Source of the DNA: Clostridia bacterium
Lineage (GTDB): Bacteria > Bacillota > Clostridia > Christensenellales > Aristaeellaceae
Direction of reading: 5' to 3'
DNA length: 64,000 nucleotides
Assembly: GCA_017550035.1 (NCBI GenBank)
Contig: JAFYLS010000092.1
Span: 1-64,000 of the forward strand
The translations under genes were made by a program, and so were the position numbers. Below, piece by piece: positions 15,360-25,680 of this stretch. Position 1 is the first letter of the stretch. Each line of letters opens with the position of its first letter. A model generated the notes under the pieces. The model did no database searches, was not told where the DNA came from, and was given only the letters and a program-made list of their open reading frames with translations.

Positions 15360-16678
15360 CACAGTTCCTCTTTCAGGATGGGCAGCATCTGCTGCATGGC
15401 GCGGGCGCGGTGGGAGATCTTGTTCTTTTCTTCATCCGGCATTTCGGAGAAGGTGCGGCCGTCCAGATATTCAAAGTAAGGATCGTAGCCGAATTCCCGA
15501 TTTCCGCGGGGTTCGGTGGTCACAAGACCGGGACAGGCGCCGGTCACCACGCGGGTCTTGCCAAAGGGCGTGCTCAGCGCCATGGCGCACACGAACTGCG
15601 CCGTGCGTTCAGGCATGGGAATGTCCTTCATATTTTCCATCAGCATGCGGTTGTTGGCGGCGTCATCGCCGTGCCAGCCGCAGTAGCGGGCGCTGTGCAC
15701 GCCGGGTGCGCCGTCCAGAGCATCCACAGCCAGACCGCTGTCGTCCGCCAGGGCGGCATAGCCCGTCTGTTTGGTGACGAATTCTGCCTTGATGGCGGCG
15801 TTGGCTTCAAAGGTTTCGCCGTCTTCCACCGCTTCGCCGGTAACGCCCGCTTCCTTCATGGACAGCACGGTGTAGCTGTCGCCCAGCATTTCGGAAAGCT
15901 CAATGATCTTGTGACGGTTGTTGCTGGCCAGCACCAGCGTGCGCTTGGGGCAGATGTGTTTGGCGCGTTCGCCCAGCGCACGGCGCTGCAGCGCCTGCAA
16001 TTGGGCAATGCCGGCTTCGCCCAGATCCAGCAATTGTTCCAGTTCATCCCGGGTAAAAGCGCGGCCTTCGCCGGTGCCCTGCAGTTCGGCCATGGCGCCC
16101 GTTTCGTCCATGACGAAGTTCATGTCGGTTTCTGCGGCGCTGTCTTCAATGTAGCACAAATCCAGGCAGGCTTCGCCTTCGCACACGCCGGCGCTGACGG
16201 CCGCAATCTGGTGCACGATGGGGCTTTCCTTCAGTTTGCCCTGCTTGATCAGTTTATCCACGGCGCAGACCAAAGCCACAAAGCCGCCGGTGATGGAGGC
16301 GGTGCGGGTGCCGCCGTCGGCTTCCAGCACGTCGCAGTCGATGGTGATGGTGCGTTCGCCCAGCCACTTGCGGTCCACTGCCTGACGGAGCGCACGGCCG
16401 ATGAGGCGGCCGATCTCCACGCCGCGACCATCCTTCTTGATGCCGTCGCGCTGCTTGCGGCGGCCGGTGGAAGCGGGCAGCATGGCGTATTCCGCCGTCA
16501 CCCAGCCTTCGCCCTTGCCGCGCAGGAAGGGAGGCACGCTTTCATCAATGGACGCGGTGCAGATCACCTTGGTGCCGCCGGTGGAAATCAGGCAGCTGCC
16601 GTCTGCAGTGGAAACAAAGTCACAGATAATCTCATGGGGGCGCAGTTCGTCATGGGCCCGTCCGTCTGCACGAATCAT
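15359..16678 (-). CDS. rph-rdgB: Fused ribonuclease PH and XTP/dITP pyrophosphatase
   Basis: A 439-residue two-enzyme protein. Residues 1 to about 240 are ribonuclease PH, which trims tRNA 3' ends with phosphate (MIRADGRAHDELRP, YAMLPASTGRRKQRDG, EADGGTRTASITGG). Residues about 243-439 are the RdgB/HAM1 nucleotide house-cleaning enzyme that hydrolyses XTP and dITP (TLVLASNNRHKIIEL, ALADDSGLAVDALDGAPGVHSARY in part, REFGYDPYF). No stop or ribosome site separates them. The same gene pair is adjacent in many Firmicutes and fused in some. It sits 22 bases after the GNAT gene and overlaps the phosphodiesterase. Confidence 0.95.
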   Translation of the reverse strand: MIRADGRAHDELRPHEIICDFVSTADGSCLISTGGTKVICTASIDESVPPFLRGKGEGWVTAEYAMLPASTGRRKQRDGIKKDGRGVEIGRLIGRALRQAVDRKWLGERTITIDCDVLEADGGTRTASITGGFVALVCAVDKLIKQGKLKESPIVHQIAAVSAGVCEGEACLDLCYIEDSAAETDMNFVMDETGAMAELQGTGEGRAFTRDELEQLLDLGEAGIAQLQALQRRALGERAKHICPKRTLVLASNNRHKIIELSEMLGDSYTVLSMKEAGVTGEAVEDGETFEANAAIKAEFVTKQTGYAALADDSGLAVDALDGAPGVHSARYCGWHGDDAANNRMLMENMKDIPMPERTAQFVCAMALSTPFGKTRVVTGACPGLVTTEPRGNREFGYDPYFEYLDGRTFSEMPDEEKNKISHRARAMQQMLPILKEEL

Positions 16679-16700
16679 GGCAGGATTCTCCTTTCGTATA

Positions 16701-17873
16701 TCAGAAGGGTTCGGTCAATTGTACGCTGAAAGCGGGGAAGCTCTTGCGGATCAAATCTTCGTTCCGGTGAATTTCAATATCTTCGCGGTACATCAGGCAG
16801 CTTTCCACCGTTTCGGCGCCCAGCGCCAGGACAGAAAGGGCCTGAATGGAAAGCGTCATGTCGCAATCGCCGTCCTCGACCTTTTCGCATTTCACGGTAT
16901 CGTGGACGGTGACGCGGTAGACGCCGTTGTTTTCTTCCAGCACGTCGCCGGTAACGCGGAAGGTGAGCGTGCCTTTTTCGGGCCAGGGGCGGTTTTCCAT
17001 GCACCAGATGATGTCTACAAGACGGGCCATGCCGTGGCAGTTCAGCACCCGCTCGATCTCATAGGGCTCGGCAAAGAACATGAACGTGTTAAAGTTCTGG
17101 GGTGCCAGCCAGCACAGGTGGAAGCCCTGCGGCGCCAGCGCCTTGAGGAAACCCATCAACCCCCGCAGCGCCTTTTGAGAGGTGTAGGCGATATCGCGGA
17201 TGCCGTAGGCCGGAGCGTCCTTGTGGCGGATGGAAGCGTAGATCACATAGCCTTCGGGGCTGCCCGATTCATCGTACCACAAATAGGTGTATACCCGTTC
17301 CTTGTAGGGATCCTTGTTCAGGTACCGGTCCCACTTGCCTTCGCGGTCGCAGGCCAGGTTCATGTTTTTCGTATAGGCTTTCCAGATGCGGGAGAAAACC
17401 TGTTCATCCATGGGGGCAAAGCACTGCTTCGCTTCGCCGATGGAGGGGAAGGCCGTCAGCTTTTCCATGGGAATCACCAGATTCTGGGCGCGGCAGCACT
17501 GTTCAAAACCGAACTTGCGGTAGAAAATGTGGCTGAAGGGATAGAGCCCTGCCAGCTTATCGCCCCGTTGTTTGGCATCCTGAAGCATAAAGGTGATCAG
17601 CTTGCGCATATGACCGCCGCGGCGGGATTCGGGCAGGCTTGCCACGCCGCCTACAGCCGCCATGGGCACATACTGCCCGAAATAATTTACGCTGTGGGGC
17701 GGGGCGCACAGGGTAGCCGCCATGTGACCGTCTTCCTGCACGGCGCCGTAGAAATATTCGTGGTCATGACCGCTTTCGTTCAGGGATTCCTGAAAATTCT
17801 GGAAATGGAAGGCCTGAGCCATGATGCGGCCGGCGGCCATCATTTCATCCGCACGGATCTTTCTGTATTCCAT
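16701..17873 (-). CDS. GNAT acetyltransferase with Eis-like layout
   Basis: A 390-residue protein matching Eis-type enzymes: an N-terminal GNAT domain with acetyl-CoA loop VASLPESRRGGHMRKLI and GLYPFSHIFYRKFGFE, a second GNAT-like region, and a C-terminal SCP2-like domain. Eis relatives acetylate aminoglycosides, polyamines or lysines; the substrate here is unknown. Lies 9 bases after sdaAA, within the serine-deaminase operon. ATG at 17873 is preceded by GAGGTGAC. Confidence 0.82.
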   Translation of the reverse strand: MEYRKIRADEMMAAGRIMAQAFHFQNFQESLNESGHDHEYFYGAVQEDGHMAATLCAPPHSVNYFGQYVPMAAVGGVASLPESRRGGHMRKLITFMLQDAKQRGDKLAGLYPFSHIFYRKFGFEQCCRAQNLVIPMEKLTAFPSIGEAKQCFAPMDEQVFSRIWKAYTKNMNLACDREGKWDRYLNKDPYKERVYTYLWYDESGSPEGYVIYASIRHKDAPAYGIRDIAYTSQKALRGLMGFLKALAPQGFHLCWLAPQNFNTFMFFAEPYEIERVLNCHGMARLVDIIWCMENRPWPEKGTLTFRVTGDVLEENNGVYRVTVHDTVKCEKVEDGDCDMTLSIQALSVLALGAETVESCLMYREDIEIHRNEDLIRKSFPAFSVQLTEPF

Positions 17874-17882
17874 TTTGTCACC

Positions 17883-18722
17883 TCATCGTTTGCACATGCT
17901 GGGACAGGCGGCGCATCCGCCTTCGCCCGTTTCGCGAAGGGAAGGAGGCAGCGCATCGCCTACCTGCTTCATGGCGTCGATCACTTCATCGGGGGGAATG
18001 GGACAGGGAATGCAGCTCAGTGCCAGATCGGCGGCCACCAGCGCGCCTGCCACGCCGGATACATTGCGGAACACGCAGGGCACTTCCACCAAGCCCTGCA
18101 CAGGATCGCACACCAGCCCCATCACGTTCATCAGGGCAAAGCCGACGGCGTCAAACACCTGCTTTACACTGCCGCCCCTGAGATACACCGCCGCTGCAGC
18201 AGCCATGGCTGCCGCGCTGCCGCATTCTGCCTGACAGCCGCCCTGAGCGCCGGAAACGCTGGCCCGGTTGGCGATCACGTCGCCCACCACACCGGCCACG
18301 ATCAGCCCGTCGCACAGCTGACGGTCGGTAAAGCCGTAATCCTCCTGCAAGGTCAGCAGCAATGCGGGCAAAATGCCGCATGCGCCGGCTGTGGGCGCGG
18401 CGACGATACGGCCCATGACGGCGTTGCATTCCGCAATGGCCAGCGCCCGGGCGCCGGCTCTTCCCAGCATGCCGCGGGTGGCAGTTTTGCCGTTCAAAAG
18501 GGATTCACGGTATTTATAGGCCTGTCCGCCGGTCAGGCCGCTCATGGAACGGCGGTCGGGGTCAAAGCCTTCTTCCGCCGCCTGGCGCATCACTTCCAGA
18601 GCGTTCTGCATTCTTGCATAGATGGTTTCCTTGTCCCCTTCATCTTCCATCACAGCCAGTTCGGGCAGGGACAGGTGCTTTTCCATGCAGGTATTTTCCC
18701 ACCATTTCAGTGCATATTCCAT
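17883..18722 (-). CDS. sdaAA: L-serine dehydratase, iron-sulfur dependent, alpha subunit
   Basis: A 279-residue alpha subunit that, with the beta subunit just upstream, converts L-serine to pyruvate and ammonia. The family signatures are RMSGLTGGQAYKY-like (SMSGLTGGQAYKYRESLL), AAPTAGACGILPA, SVSGAQGGCQAECG and GLVCDPVQGLVEVPC; the Cys-rich tail CIPCPIP and CAACPSMC helps hold the 4Fe-4S cluster. AAGGAGG precedes the ATG at 18722. The gene order beta-alpha with a 15-base gap is the usual Clostridia arrangement. Confidence 0.95.
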   Translation of the reverse strand: MEYALKWWENTCMEKHLSLPELAVMEDEGDKETIYARMQNALEVMRQAAEEGFDPDRRSMSGLTGGQAYKYRESLLNGKTATRGMLGRAGARALAIAECNAVMGRIVAAPTAGACGILPALLLTLQEDYGFTDRQLCDGLIVAGVVGDVIANRASVSGAQGGCQAECGSAAAMAAAAAVYLRGGSVKQVFDAVGFALMNVMGLVCDPVQGLVEVPCVFRNVSGVAGALVAADLALSCIPCPIPPDEVIDAMKQVGDALPPSLRETGEGGCAACPSMCKR

Positions 18723-18737
18723 GGTTTCACACCCTCC

Positions 18738-19397
18738 TTACACCTTTTCCAGCGATATGGCACGCTGAATGCCCGGAATGCTTTTGAGCGCATCCAGCGT
18801 GGCAGGGTAAATCACATCGTCCATTTCAAGGGCCATCACGGCTCTGCCGCCCACGCTTTCGCGGAACACGCGCATGGTGGCAATGTTCAGATTTTTCTGT
18901 CCCAGTACGCGGCTCACTTCGGCAATCACGCCGGGCACGTCCCGATGGAAAATGACCAGTGTGTGCTGCTTTCCACGGAACCCGGCTTCCAGACCGTTGA
19001 TGGTCTCCACCCGGATTTCGCCGCCGCCGATACTGGCAGCCTGCACCACAATTTCACTGCCGGATTTTCCCCACAGGTGCAATCTTATGGTATTGGGGTG
19101 GGCATCTTTCAGCTCGGTAGGCACAAAGGAAAAGGCCATGCCCCTGTCTCTTGCAATGTTCAGCGCATTGCGCAGGTCCGGATGATCCACCGCCATGTCG
19201 AGCAGCCCGCCGATGACGGCGCGGTCCGTGCCGTGGCCGATGTACGTTTTGGCAAAGGAGCCGTGCAGATAAATTTCTGCACGCACCACTTCATCGTCCA
19301 GCAAACGTTTTGCCATGCGCCCGATGCGCGCCGCACCTGCCGTATGGCTGGAACTGGGTCCGATCATCACCGGTCCGATAATATCAAACAGATTCAT
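18738..19397 (-). CDS. sdaAB: L-serine dehydratase, iron-sulfur dependent, beta subunit
   Basis: A 219-residue beta subunit. The N-terminal domain starts with the typical IGPVMIGPSSSHTAGAARIG and contains YLHGSFAKTYIGHGTDRA; the C-terminal ACT domain begins near residue 145 (HTLVIFHRDVPGVIAEVSRV). GGAGGC lies upstream of the ATG. It is the first gene of a five-gene operon driven from the promoter at 19432-19460. Confidence 0.95.
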   Translation of the reverse strand: MNLFDIIGPVMIGPSSSHTAGAARIGRMAKRLLDDEVVRAEIYLHGSFAKTYIGHGTDRAVIGGLLDMAVDHPDLRNALNIARDRGMAFSFVPTELKDAHPNTIRLHLWGKSGSEIVVQAASIGGGEIRVETINGLEAGFRGKQHTLVIFHRDVPGVIAEVSRVLGQKNLNIATMRVFRESVGGRAVMALEMDDVIYPATLDALKSIPGIQRAISLEKV

Positions 19398-19431
19398 ATT
19401 TGCCTCCGTATGAGCGCAATTTTCTACCTAC

Positions 19432-19460
19432 ATTATACCTGCCAGAGCCGGGCTTGACAA
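19432..19460 (-). promoter_or_regulatory. Promoter of the sdaAB operon
   Basis: Minus strand TTGTCA (19460-19455), 17-base spacer, TATAAT (19437-19432). Confidence 0.7.
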
Positions 19461-19506
19461 GGTGGCTGTGCACTTTCGTTTTAACATATCCGCAGCCATG
19501 CTCAAT

Positions 19507-19552
19507 CAGAAAACCCCGTCCTTCCGCTGAACAAAAATCGGAAAGACGGGGG
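19507..19552 (-). terminator. Terminator of gdhA
   Basis: Minus strand CCCCGTCTTTCCG and CGGAAGGACGGGG arms (one mismatch), then TTTTCTG. Confidence 0.8.
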
Positions 19553-19595
19553 AAATTACGGCGTCTGTTTCCGGGCAAACCTGCGCCGGATGGGA

Positions 19596-20969
<1,374 letters not shown>

Positions 20970-21000
20970 TCAGATAAGGGGTTGATTACAAACCGAATCT

Positions 21001-21029
21001 ATTTTATACACGGACATAAACAAAATCAA
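21001..21029 (-). promoter_or_regulatory. Promoter of gdhA
   Basis: Minus strand TTGATT (21029-21024), 17-base spacer, TAAAAT (21006-21001). The -35 box is the distal arm of the lysA terminator, so the two signals share bases. Confidence 0.6.
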
Positions 21030-21049
21030 CCGCGCAGGGCGGTTGATTC
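21021..21049 (-). terminator. Terminator of lysA
   Basis: Minus strand AATCAACCG and CGGTTGATT arms with a seven-base loop, followed by TTGTTT. Confidence 0.7.
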
Positions 21050-21068
21050 TGTTCTTTATCTGTATTCT

Positions 21069-22307
21069 TTACAGCAATGTGGCAAAGTAATCCTCCGGGG
21101 TTTCGGCGCGGCGGATCATGCGGAAGGTGCCGTCTTCCCTGTACAGGATCTCCGCGCAGCGGAGGCGTCCGTTGTACTGGTAGCCCATGGCCAGCCCGTG
21201 AGCGCCCGTATCGTGGATGACCATCAGATCGCCCATGTTGGCCTTGGGCAGCATGCGGTCTACGGCGAACTTGTCGTTGTTTTCGCACAGTGCGCCCGTT
21301 ACGTCATAGAGCGTATCGCAGGCGTCGTTTCGCTTGCCGCACAGATGAATATGGTGATACGCGCCGTACATGGCGGGGCGCATCAGGCAGCTGGCGCAGG
21401 CGTCCACGCCCAGGTACCGCTTGTGAATATCCTTTTCGTGCATCACGCGGGTCACAAGCCACCCGAAGGGGCCCGTCATGAAGCGGCCAAGCTCCGTTTT
21501 GATGGCTACGCCGGAATCCTTTCCCAGCACTTCTTCGTAGCACTTGCGCACGTTTTCGCCGATGCGGAAAATGTTGCTGTCTTCCTGACCGGGGTAGTAG
21601 GGAATGCCAACGCCGCCGGACAAATTGGCAAAGGAGAAGGCAAGGTCCGTTTCCTGCTCCAGTTCTTTACCCAGTTCAAACACGATTTTCGCCAGCGTGG
21701 GATAGTAGCTTTCTTCCGTGGTGTTGCTGGCCAGGAAGGAATGGATGCCGAATTTTTTGACGCCCATCTCTTTCAGGCGGAGCAGCGCCTGCGTCATCTG
21801 CGCCCGGGTGATGCCGTACTTGCTGTCGCCGGGCTGGCCCATGATGGCGCCGCCCAGATTGAATTCTCCGCCGGGGTTGTAGCGCAGGCACACTTCTTCC
21901 GGAATGCCGCCGAAATCCCGGAGGGTATCAATATCCGAAATATCGTCCAGATTGATATAAGCGCCCAGCTTCCGGGCATGGAGGAATTCTTCGGGCGGCA
22001 TGGCATTGGCAGAGAACATGATGTCCTCCCCTGCAAAGCCCATCTTTTCGGCCATGATCAGCTCCACTTCGCTGGAACAGTCCAAACCGCAGCCTTCCTG
22101 CTGGAAAATTTCCAGAATACGGGGGTTGGGCAGCGCCTTCACGGCAAAATATTCCTTGAAAGGAGCAAAGGAAAAGGCTTCCTTCATGTCGCGAATGCGC
22201 TGACGGATGCCCTTTTCATCATACAGGTGGAAAGGCGTGGGAAACTGCTGTGCTGCAGCGGCAAATATATCATCGGACAAAGAAAAATTCGGCACGGAAC
22301 ATGACAT
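21069..22307 (-). CDS. lysA: Diaminopimelate decarboxylase
   Basis: A 412-residue PLP enzyme of fold type III that makes L-lysine from meso-DAP. The PLP lysine is in KEYFAVKALPNP, the substrate loop in CLDCSSEVE-like GLDCSSEVELIMA, the glycine loop in NLSGGVGIPYYP, and the second active-site Cys in DACASCLMRPAMYGAYHH; CENNDKFA and HDTGAHG follow. I use the ATG at 22307, although AGAAAGG lies directly against it; a GTG four codons later would have better spacing. The longer frame upstream runs through the promoter and is not used. Confidence 0.9.
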   Translation of the reverse strand: MSCSVPNFSLSDDIFAAAAQQFPTPFHLYDEKGIRQRIRDMKEAFSFAPFKEYFAVKALPNPRILEIFQQEGCGLDCSSEVELIMAEKMGFAGEDIMFSANAMPPEEFLHARKLGAYINLDDISDIDTLRDFGGIPEEVCLRYNPGGEFNLGGAIMGQPGDSKYGITRAQMTQALLRLKEMGVKKFGIHSFLASNTTEESYYPTLAKIVFELGKELEQETDLAFSFANLSGGVGIPYYPGQEDSNIFRIGENVRKCYEEVLGKDSGVAIKTELGRFMTGPFGWLVTRVMHEKDIHKRYLGVDACASCLMRPAMYGAYHHIHLCGKRNDACDTLYDVTGALCENNDKFAVDRMLPKANMGDLMVIHDTGAHGLAMGYQYNGRLRCAEILYREDGTFRMIRRAETPEDYFATLL

Positions 22308-22397
22308 CCTTTCTCTATTGCGGACAGGCGTGCAGGGCACGCGTTTAGCTTTTTGCTCTGTGCAGAACATGCCAAACGGGCATGCTGCACGAGAGTC

Positions 22398-22426
22398 ATT
22401 ATACTGCCCGGCTACGGTAGGCGCAA
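22398..22426 (-). promoter_or_regulatory. Promoter of lysA
   Basis: Minus strand TTGCGC (22426-22421), 17-base spacer, TATAAT (22403-22398). The 84-base leader contains a GTGCAG/CTGCAC hairpin but is too short for a lysine riboswitch. Confidence 0.65.
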
Positions 22427-22454
22427 TGTATTTTGTGCAAAAGCACATCAAAAA

Positions 22455-22496
22455 AACACCCCCGTCCCTCACACGTTTACGCTGCGGGGACGGGGA
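22455..22496 (-). terminator. Terminator of the DUF3048 gene
   Basis: Minus strand CCCCGTCCCC and GGGACGGGG arms, then GTGTTTTTTTGA. Confidence 0.8.
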
Positions 22497-22527
22497 TGTT
22501 GATTTGTTTGGGATGGTCTAACAAGGG

Positions 22528-23604
22528 TTATTCGTATTTTACATCCAGGAACTTGTCGCTGGCCAGAATGATCCAGCTTTTGCCGCGCTGAAGGGAAATT
22601 TCATTGCCTTCGCTGTCAAAAAACACGGTGCGGTGGTTGATGTCGTCGCGCACCCAGTAGCCCTGCACATGCACGCCGTTCATGAAGAAATCGGCGTTGC
22701 CCTCGCCCACCTCGGTCAGGAGAGGACGGTTACCTGTGCCGTCGTAATACTTCAGGGTGGTCCACTGGATGATCAGGTTTTCATAGGCCAGGGTTTCAGA
22801 GGGGTTCTTTTCGTCCACGTAGGGCTTGTTGTCCTCCGTGATGTAGCGCAAATAGGCGTTCTTTTCTGCATCGAACCGATAATAGGCGTTGCTGTGGCCG
22901 CTGCCGAAATCCGTTTCCACATAGGCGGCACTGTCGCCGCTGGCGGGGAGATCGGCAAACAGGAAGGGGCGCTCGGGGAAATCGTAGCCGGATTCGTTTA
23001 GATAGCTGACCAGCTCGGTCATCTGCAATTGATGGTGATGGGGGCTCTTGCGATCCTCGCGGCTGGAATTGAAGGCGCTGCCGTTGCTGCCCTGCAGATT
23101 GAAGGCCAGGTTGACGCTTTGGTCATACACGCCCAATTGGCGGATGCGGGTGAACACGTTGGAGCCGCTGGCTTCCTGACCGCCGCAGAATACCCACGCT
23201 GCATCCCATTCCTGACGCATTTCAGCGTGCATGATACGGGCGGAGCGCACGGGACCCACGGTGTCGGGGTGCTCGTTCATGAACAGCGCCATGAGGCGGG
23301 TGTAGCCCAGCCGGTCGATGGGCATTTCGTACACGATGTCCGCCTTGCCGATGCCCCACTGGGGACGAGCCTGCTTGATGTTGTCCACATTCACCAGCAC
23401 GGGGATATATTCGCCTGTCCAGCTTTCGCCGGTGGTGGGGCTTTCACCTTCAATCACGGGGTTCACATCCCAGGTGCCTTCGGCGTTCTGTCCCTGGGGC
23501 ACAATGCCGCGGTCGCCAGATGCGTCCACTTGGGTCAATGCAAGGGCGTTCACGCTGCCAAGCAGCAGCACAAGGGTCAAAACAAAAGCAAAAATTCTTT
23601 TCAT
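22528..23604 (-). CDS. Secreted DUF3048 domain protein
   Basis: A 358-residue exported protein. The N-terminus is a clear signal peptide (MKRIFAFVLTLVLLLGSVNALA). DUF3048 hallmarks are visible: IPVLVNVDNIKQARPQWGI, ADIVYEMPIDRLGYTRLMALF, PDTVGPVRSARIMH in the first domain and DFFMNGVHVQGYWVRDD with GKSWIILAS near the end. Bacillus YerB belongs here; the role is unknown but envelope-linked. It has its own terminator; upstream lies a repeat element rather than a clear promoter. Confidence 0.88.
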   Translation of the reverse strand: MKRIFAFVLTLVLLLGSVNALALTQVDASGDRGIVPQGQNAEGTWDVNPVIEGESPTTGESWTGEYIPVLVNVDNIKQARPQWGIGKADIVYEMPIDRLGYTRLMALFMNEHPDTVGPVRSARIMHAEMRQEWDAAWVFCGGQEASGSNVFTRIRQLGVYDQSVNLAFNLQGSNGSAFNSSREDRKSPHHHQLQMTELVSYLNESGYDFPERPFLFADLPASGDSAAYVETDFGSGHSNAYYRFDAEKNAYLRYITEDNKPYVDEKNPSETLAYENLIIQWTTLKYYDGTGNRPLLTEVGEGNADFFMNGVHVQGYWVRDDINHRTVFFDSEGNEISLQRGKSWIILASDKFLDVKYE

Positions 23605-23696
23605 AGGTACTCCTTTGTCTACTTGATTGGGTCTTCCGCATAAACAACGAGGAAAGACTTTCTTTTATTCCACACAATTTCCATTTCTCCTTCTTT

Positions 23697-23797
23697 GCGG
23701 GACGCTGTCCCGCGCCCTGCAAGGGGACTGAGTCCCCTTGACCCCGCCGTATTGGATGTCACAATGTCTCTTTGGCAAGATGGCTTCCCAATGCTGC
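23697..23797 (+). repeat. Family A double-hairpin element, copy A4
   Basis: Hairpin GCGGGAC-gct-GTCCCGC (23697-23713), spacer GCCCTG, hairpin CAAGGGGAC/GTCCCCTTG (23720-23740), then ACCCCGCCGTATTGG (23741-23755) and CTTCCCAATGCTGC (to 23797). It sits between the divergent DUF3048 and argS genes, so it is not at the 3' end of a plus-strand gene here; it lies upstream of the argS promoter. Confidence 0.7.
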
Positions 23798-23836
23798 TTC
23801 TGGGCGCAGGCAGGCTTTGTGTCTTTTCATCGCCCC

Positions 23837-23865
23837 TTGAAAGTGCAGAAAAAGTGTGATAAGAT
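23837..23865 (+). promoter_or_regulatory. Promoter of argS
   Basis: TTGAAA (23837-23842), 17-base spacer, TAAGAT (23860-23865) with TGA extension. It excludes an upstream start at 23856. Confidence 0.65.
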
Positions 23866-23897
23866 ATAGAATGAATTTTTATGTTTGTAAGGATGGG

Positions 23898-25619
23898 ATG
23901 AAACGTATGGATATGCGTTTGAGTATTGCCGAACTGGTCAAAAAAGCCATCGGGGAAGCCTACCCCAATGCACAGGGCGTGCCGGAAGATCTGGGTGCGC
24001 TGCTGGAAGTGCCCCCGGAAAAGGAAATGGGCGATTTTGCTTTCCCCTGTTTTAAGCTGAGCAAGGCGCTGCGCATGGGCCCGCCCATGATCGCCAAGAC
24101 CCTTGCCGAACATATCAACGCCCCCGAAACTGCCCGTGTGGAATGTGTGGGCGGTTATCTGAACTTCTTTTTCAACCGTGAAAACTTTGCCCGCCAGCTG
24201 ATGCAGGTGGTGATGGCCGCTCCCGAAAAGTGGGGCAGCTCCGAAGAAGGCAAGGGCAAAACCGTGTGTCTGGACTATTCCTCCATCAACATCGCCAAGC
24301 GCTTCCACATCGGCCATCTGAGCACCACGGTGCTGGGCAACGCCCTCAAGCGCATCTACGATTTCCTGGGCTGGAAAACGGTGGGCATCAACCATCTGGG
24401 CGACTGGGGCACCCAGTTTGGCAAGATGGTGTGCGCCTACAAAAAGTGGGGCGTGAAGGAAGAAGTGGAAAAGCACGGCGTGGAAGAAATGACCCGCCTG
24501 TATGTGCGCTTCCATGAAGAATGCGAAAAGGATCCGGCGCTGGAGGATGAAGGCCGCGCATGGTTCAAGAAGATCGAAGAGGGCGATGAAGAGGCTCTCA
24601 GCATCTTCCGCTGGTTCAAGGAAGTGACCCTCCGCGACGCCATGAAGGTATATAATTTGCTGGGCGTGGAATTTGACAGCTATGCCGGCGAAAGCTTCTA
24701 TGTGGACAAGACCGACCGCGTGGTGAACGATCTGAAGGATAAGGGTCTGCTGGAAGAATCCGAAGGCGCACTGGTGGTAAACCTGGAAGAGGAAAAAATG
24801 CCTCCCTGCCTGATCATCAAGCGTGACGGCACCACCATTTACGCTACCCGCGACCTGGCTGCCATCTACTACCGCAAGGATACCTATAACTTTGACAAGT
24901 GCCTGTATGTGGTGGCCTACCAGCAGGACCTGCACTTCCGCCAGATCTTCAAGGTGATGGAAAAGGCCGGTTATGACTGGGCCAAGGACGGCCTCATTCA
25001 CGTGGCATTCGGCATGGTTTCCTACGAAGGCCAGACGCTGGCCACCCGTTCCGGCCACGTGGTGTATCTGGAAGACCTGTTGCAGCGCGCTCAGGAAAAG
25101 GCGCTGGATATCATCAGGGAAAAGTCTCCTGCGCTGGATAACAAGGAAGATGTGGCCCGTCAGGTGGGCATCGGCGCTGTGGTGTATTCCACCTTGCAGA
25201 ACAACCGCATCAAGGATATCGACTTCTGGTGGGACCGTGCACTGAACTTTGACGGCGAAACCGGTCCCTATGTGCAGTACACCTACGCCCGCTGCTGCTC
25301 CATTTTGCGCAAGGCGCCGGAAAACCTGCCTGCACCCGATTACAGCGCCCTGTGCGATGATGAAGCCCAGCACCTGCTGCGCCTCATCTCCCGCTTCCCC
25401 GAAGCGGTCAGCGAAGCGTGCCTGCGCAACGAACCCTCCATGGTCACCCGCGCCACCACCGAAATCGCCAAGGCTTACAACAAGTATTATTACGAACACC
25501 GCATTCTGGACGGCACCGAAAACGAAGTGGCCGCCCGTGTGGAAGTGACCAGGGCCGCTCAGGCTATCATCAAGACCGGTCTGTATCTGATCGGTGTGGA
25601 AGCGCCCGAACGCATGTAA
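23898..25619 (+). CDS. argS: Arginyl-tRNA synthetase
   Basis: A 573-residue class I synthetase, full length. The HIGH motif reads FHIGHLSTT (residues about 135-143) after DYSSINIAKR; the N-terminal tRNA-binding domain and the C-terminal anticodon domain ending with TGLYLIGVEAPERM are present, and the KMSKS position has the degenerate LATRSGHVVYLEDLL typical of many ArgRS. The ATG at 23898 has AAGGA upstream; another ATG three codons later is possible. dapF follows after 61 bases with no terminator, so co-transcription is likely. Confidence 0.96.
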   Translation: MKRMDMRLSIAELVKKAIGEAYPNAQGVPEDLGALLEVPPEKEMGDFAFPCFKLSKALRMGPPMIAKTLAEHINAPETARVECVGGYLNFFFNRENFARQLMQVVMAAPEKWGSSEEGKGKTVCLDYSSINIAKRFHIGHLSTTVLGNALKRIYDFLGWKTVGINHLGDWGTQFGKMVCAYKKWGVKEEVEKHGVEEMTRLYVRFHEECEKDPALEDEGRAWFKKIEEGDEEALSIFRWFKEVTLRDAMKVYNLLGVEFDSYAGESFYVDKTDRVVNDLKDKGLLEESEGALVVNLEEEKMPPCLIIKRDGTTIYATRDLAAIYYRKDTYNFDKCLYVVAYQQDLHFRQIFKVMEKAGYDWAKDGLIHVAFGMVSYEGQTLATRSGHVVYLEDLLQRAQEKALDIIREKSPALDNKEDVARQVGIGAVVYSTLQNNRIKDIDFWWDRALNFDGETGPYVQYTYARCCSILRKAPENLPAPDYSALCDDEAQHLLRLISRFPEAVSEACLRNEPSMVTRATTEIAKAYNKYYYEHRILDGTENEVAARVEVTRAAQAIIKTGLYLIGVEAPERM

Positions 25620-25680
25620 CAAATGCTTTCCCTGCATCATATACTGACCAAGAACCCCGAATGTAAAGGAGGTCGCGCCT

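Noticed and set aside
16401-19457. Open frame of over 1000 codons on the plus strand
   Set aside because: It lies antisense to sdaAB, sdaAA, the GNAT gene and part of rph-rdgB, all with clear motifs. The translation is low-complexity (Gly, Ala, His rich) as expected for a GC-rich antisense shadow.
22308-22426. Lysine riboswitch upstream of lysA
   Set aside because: The leader is about 84 bases, much shorter than the L-box, and lacks its conserved core.
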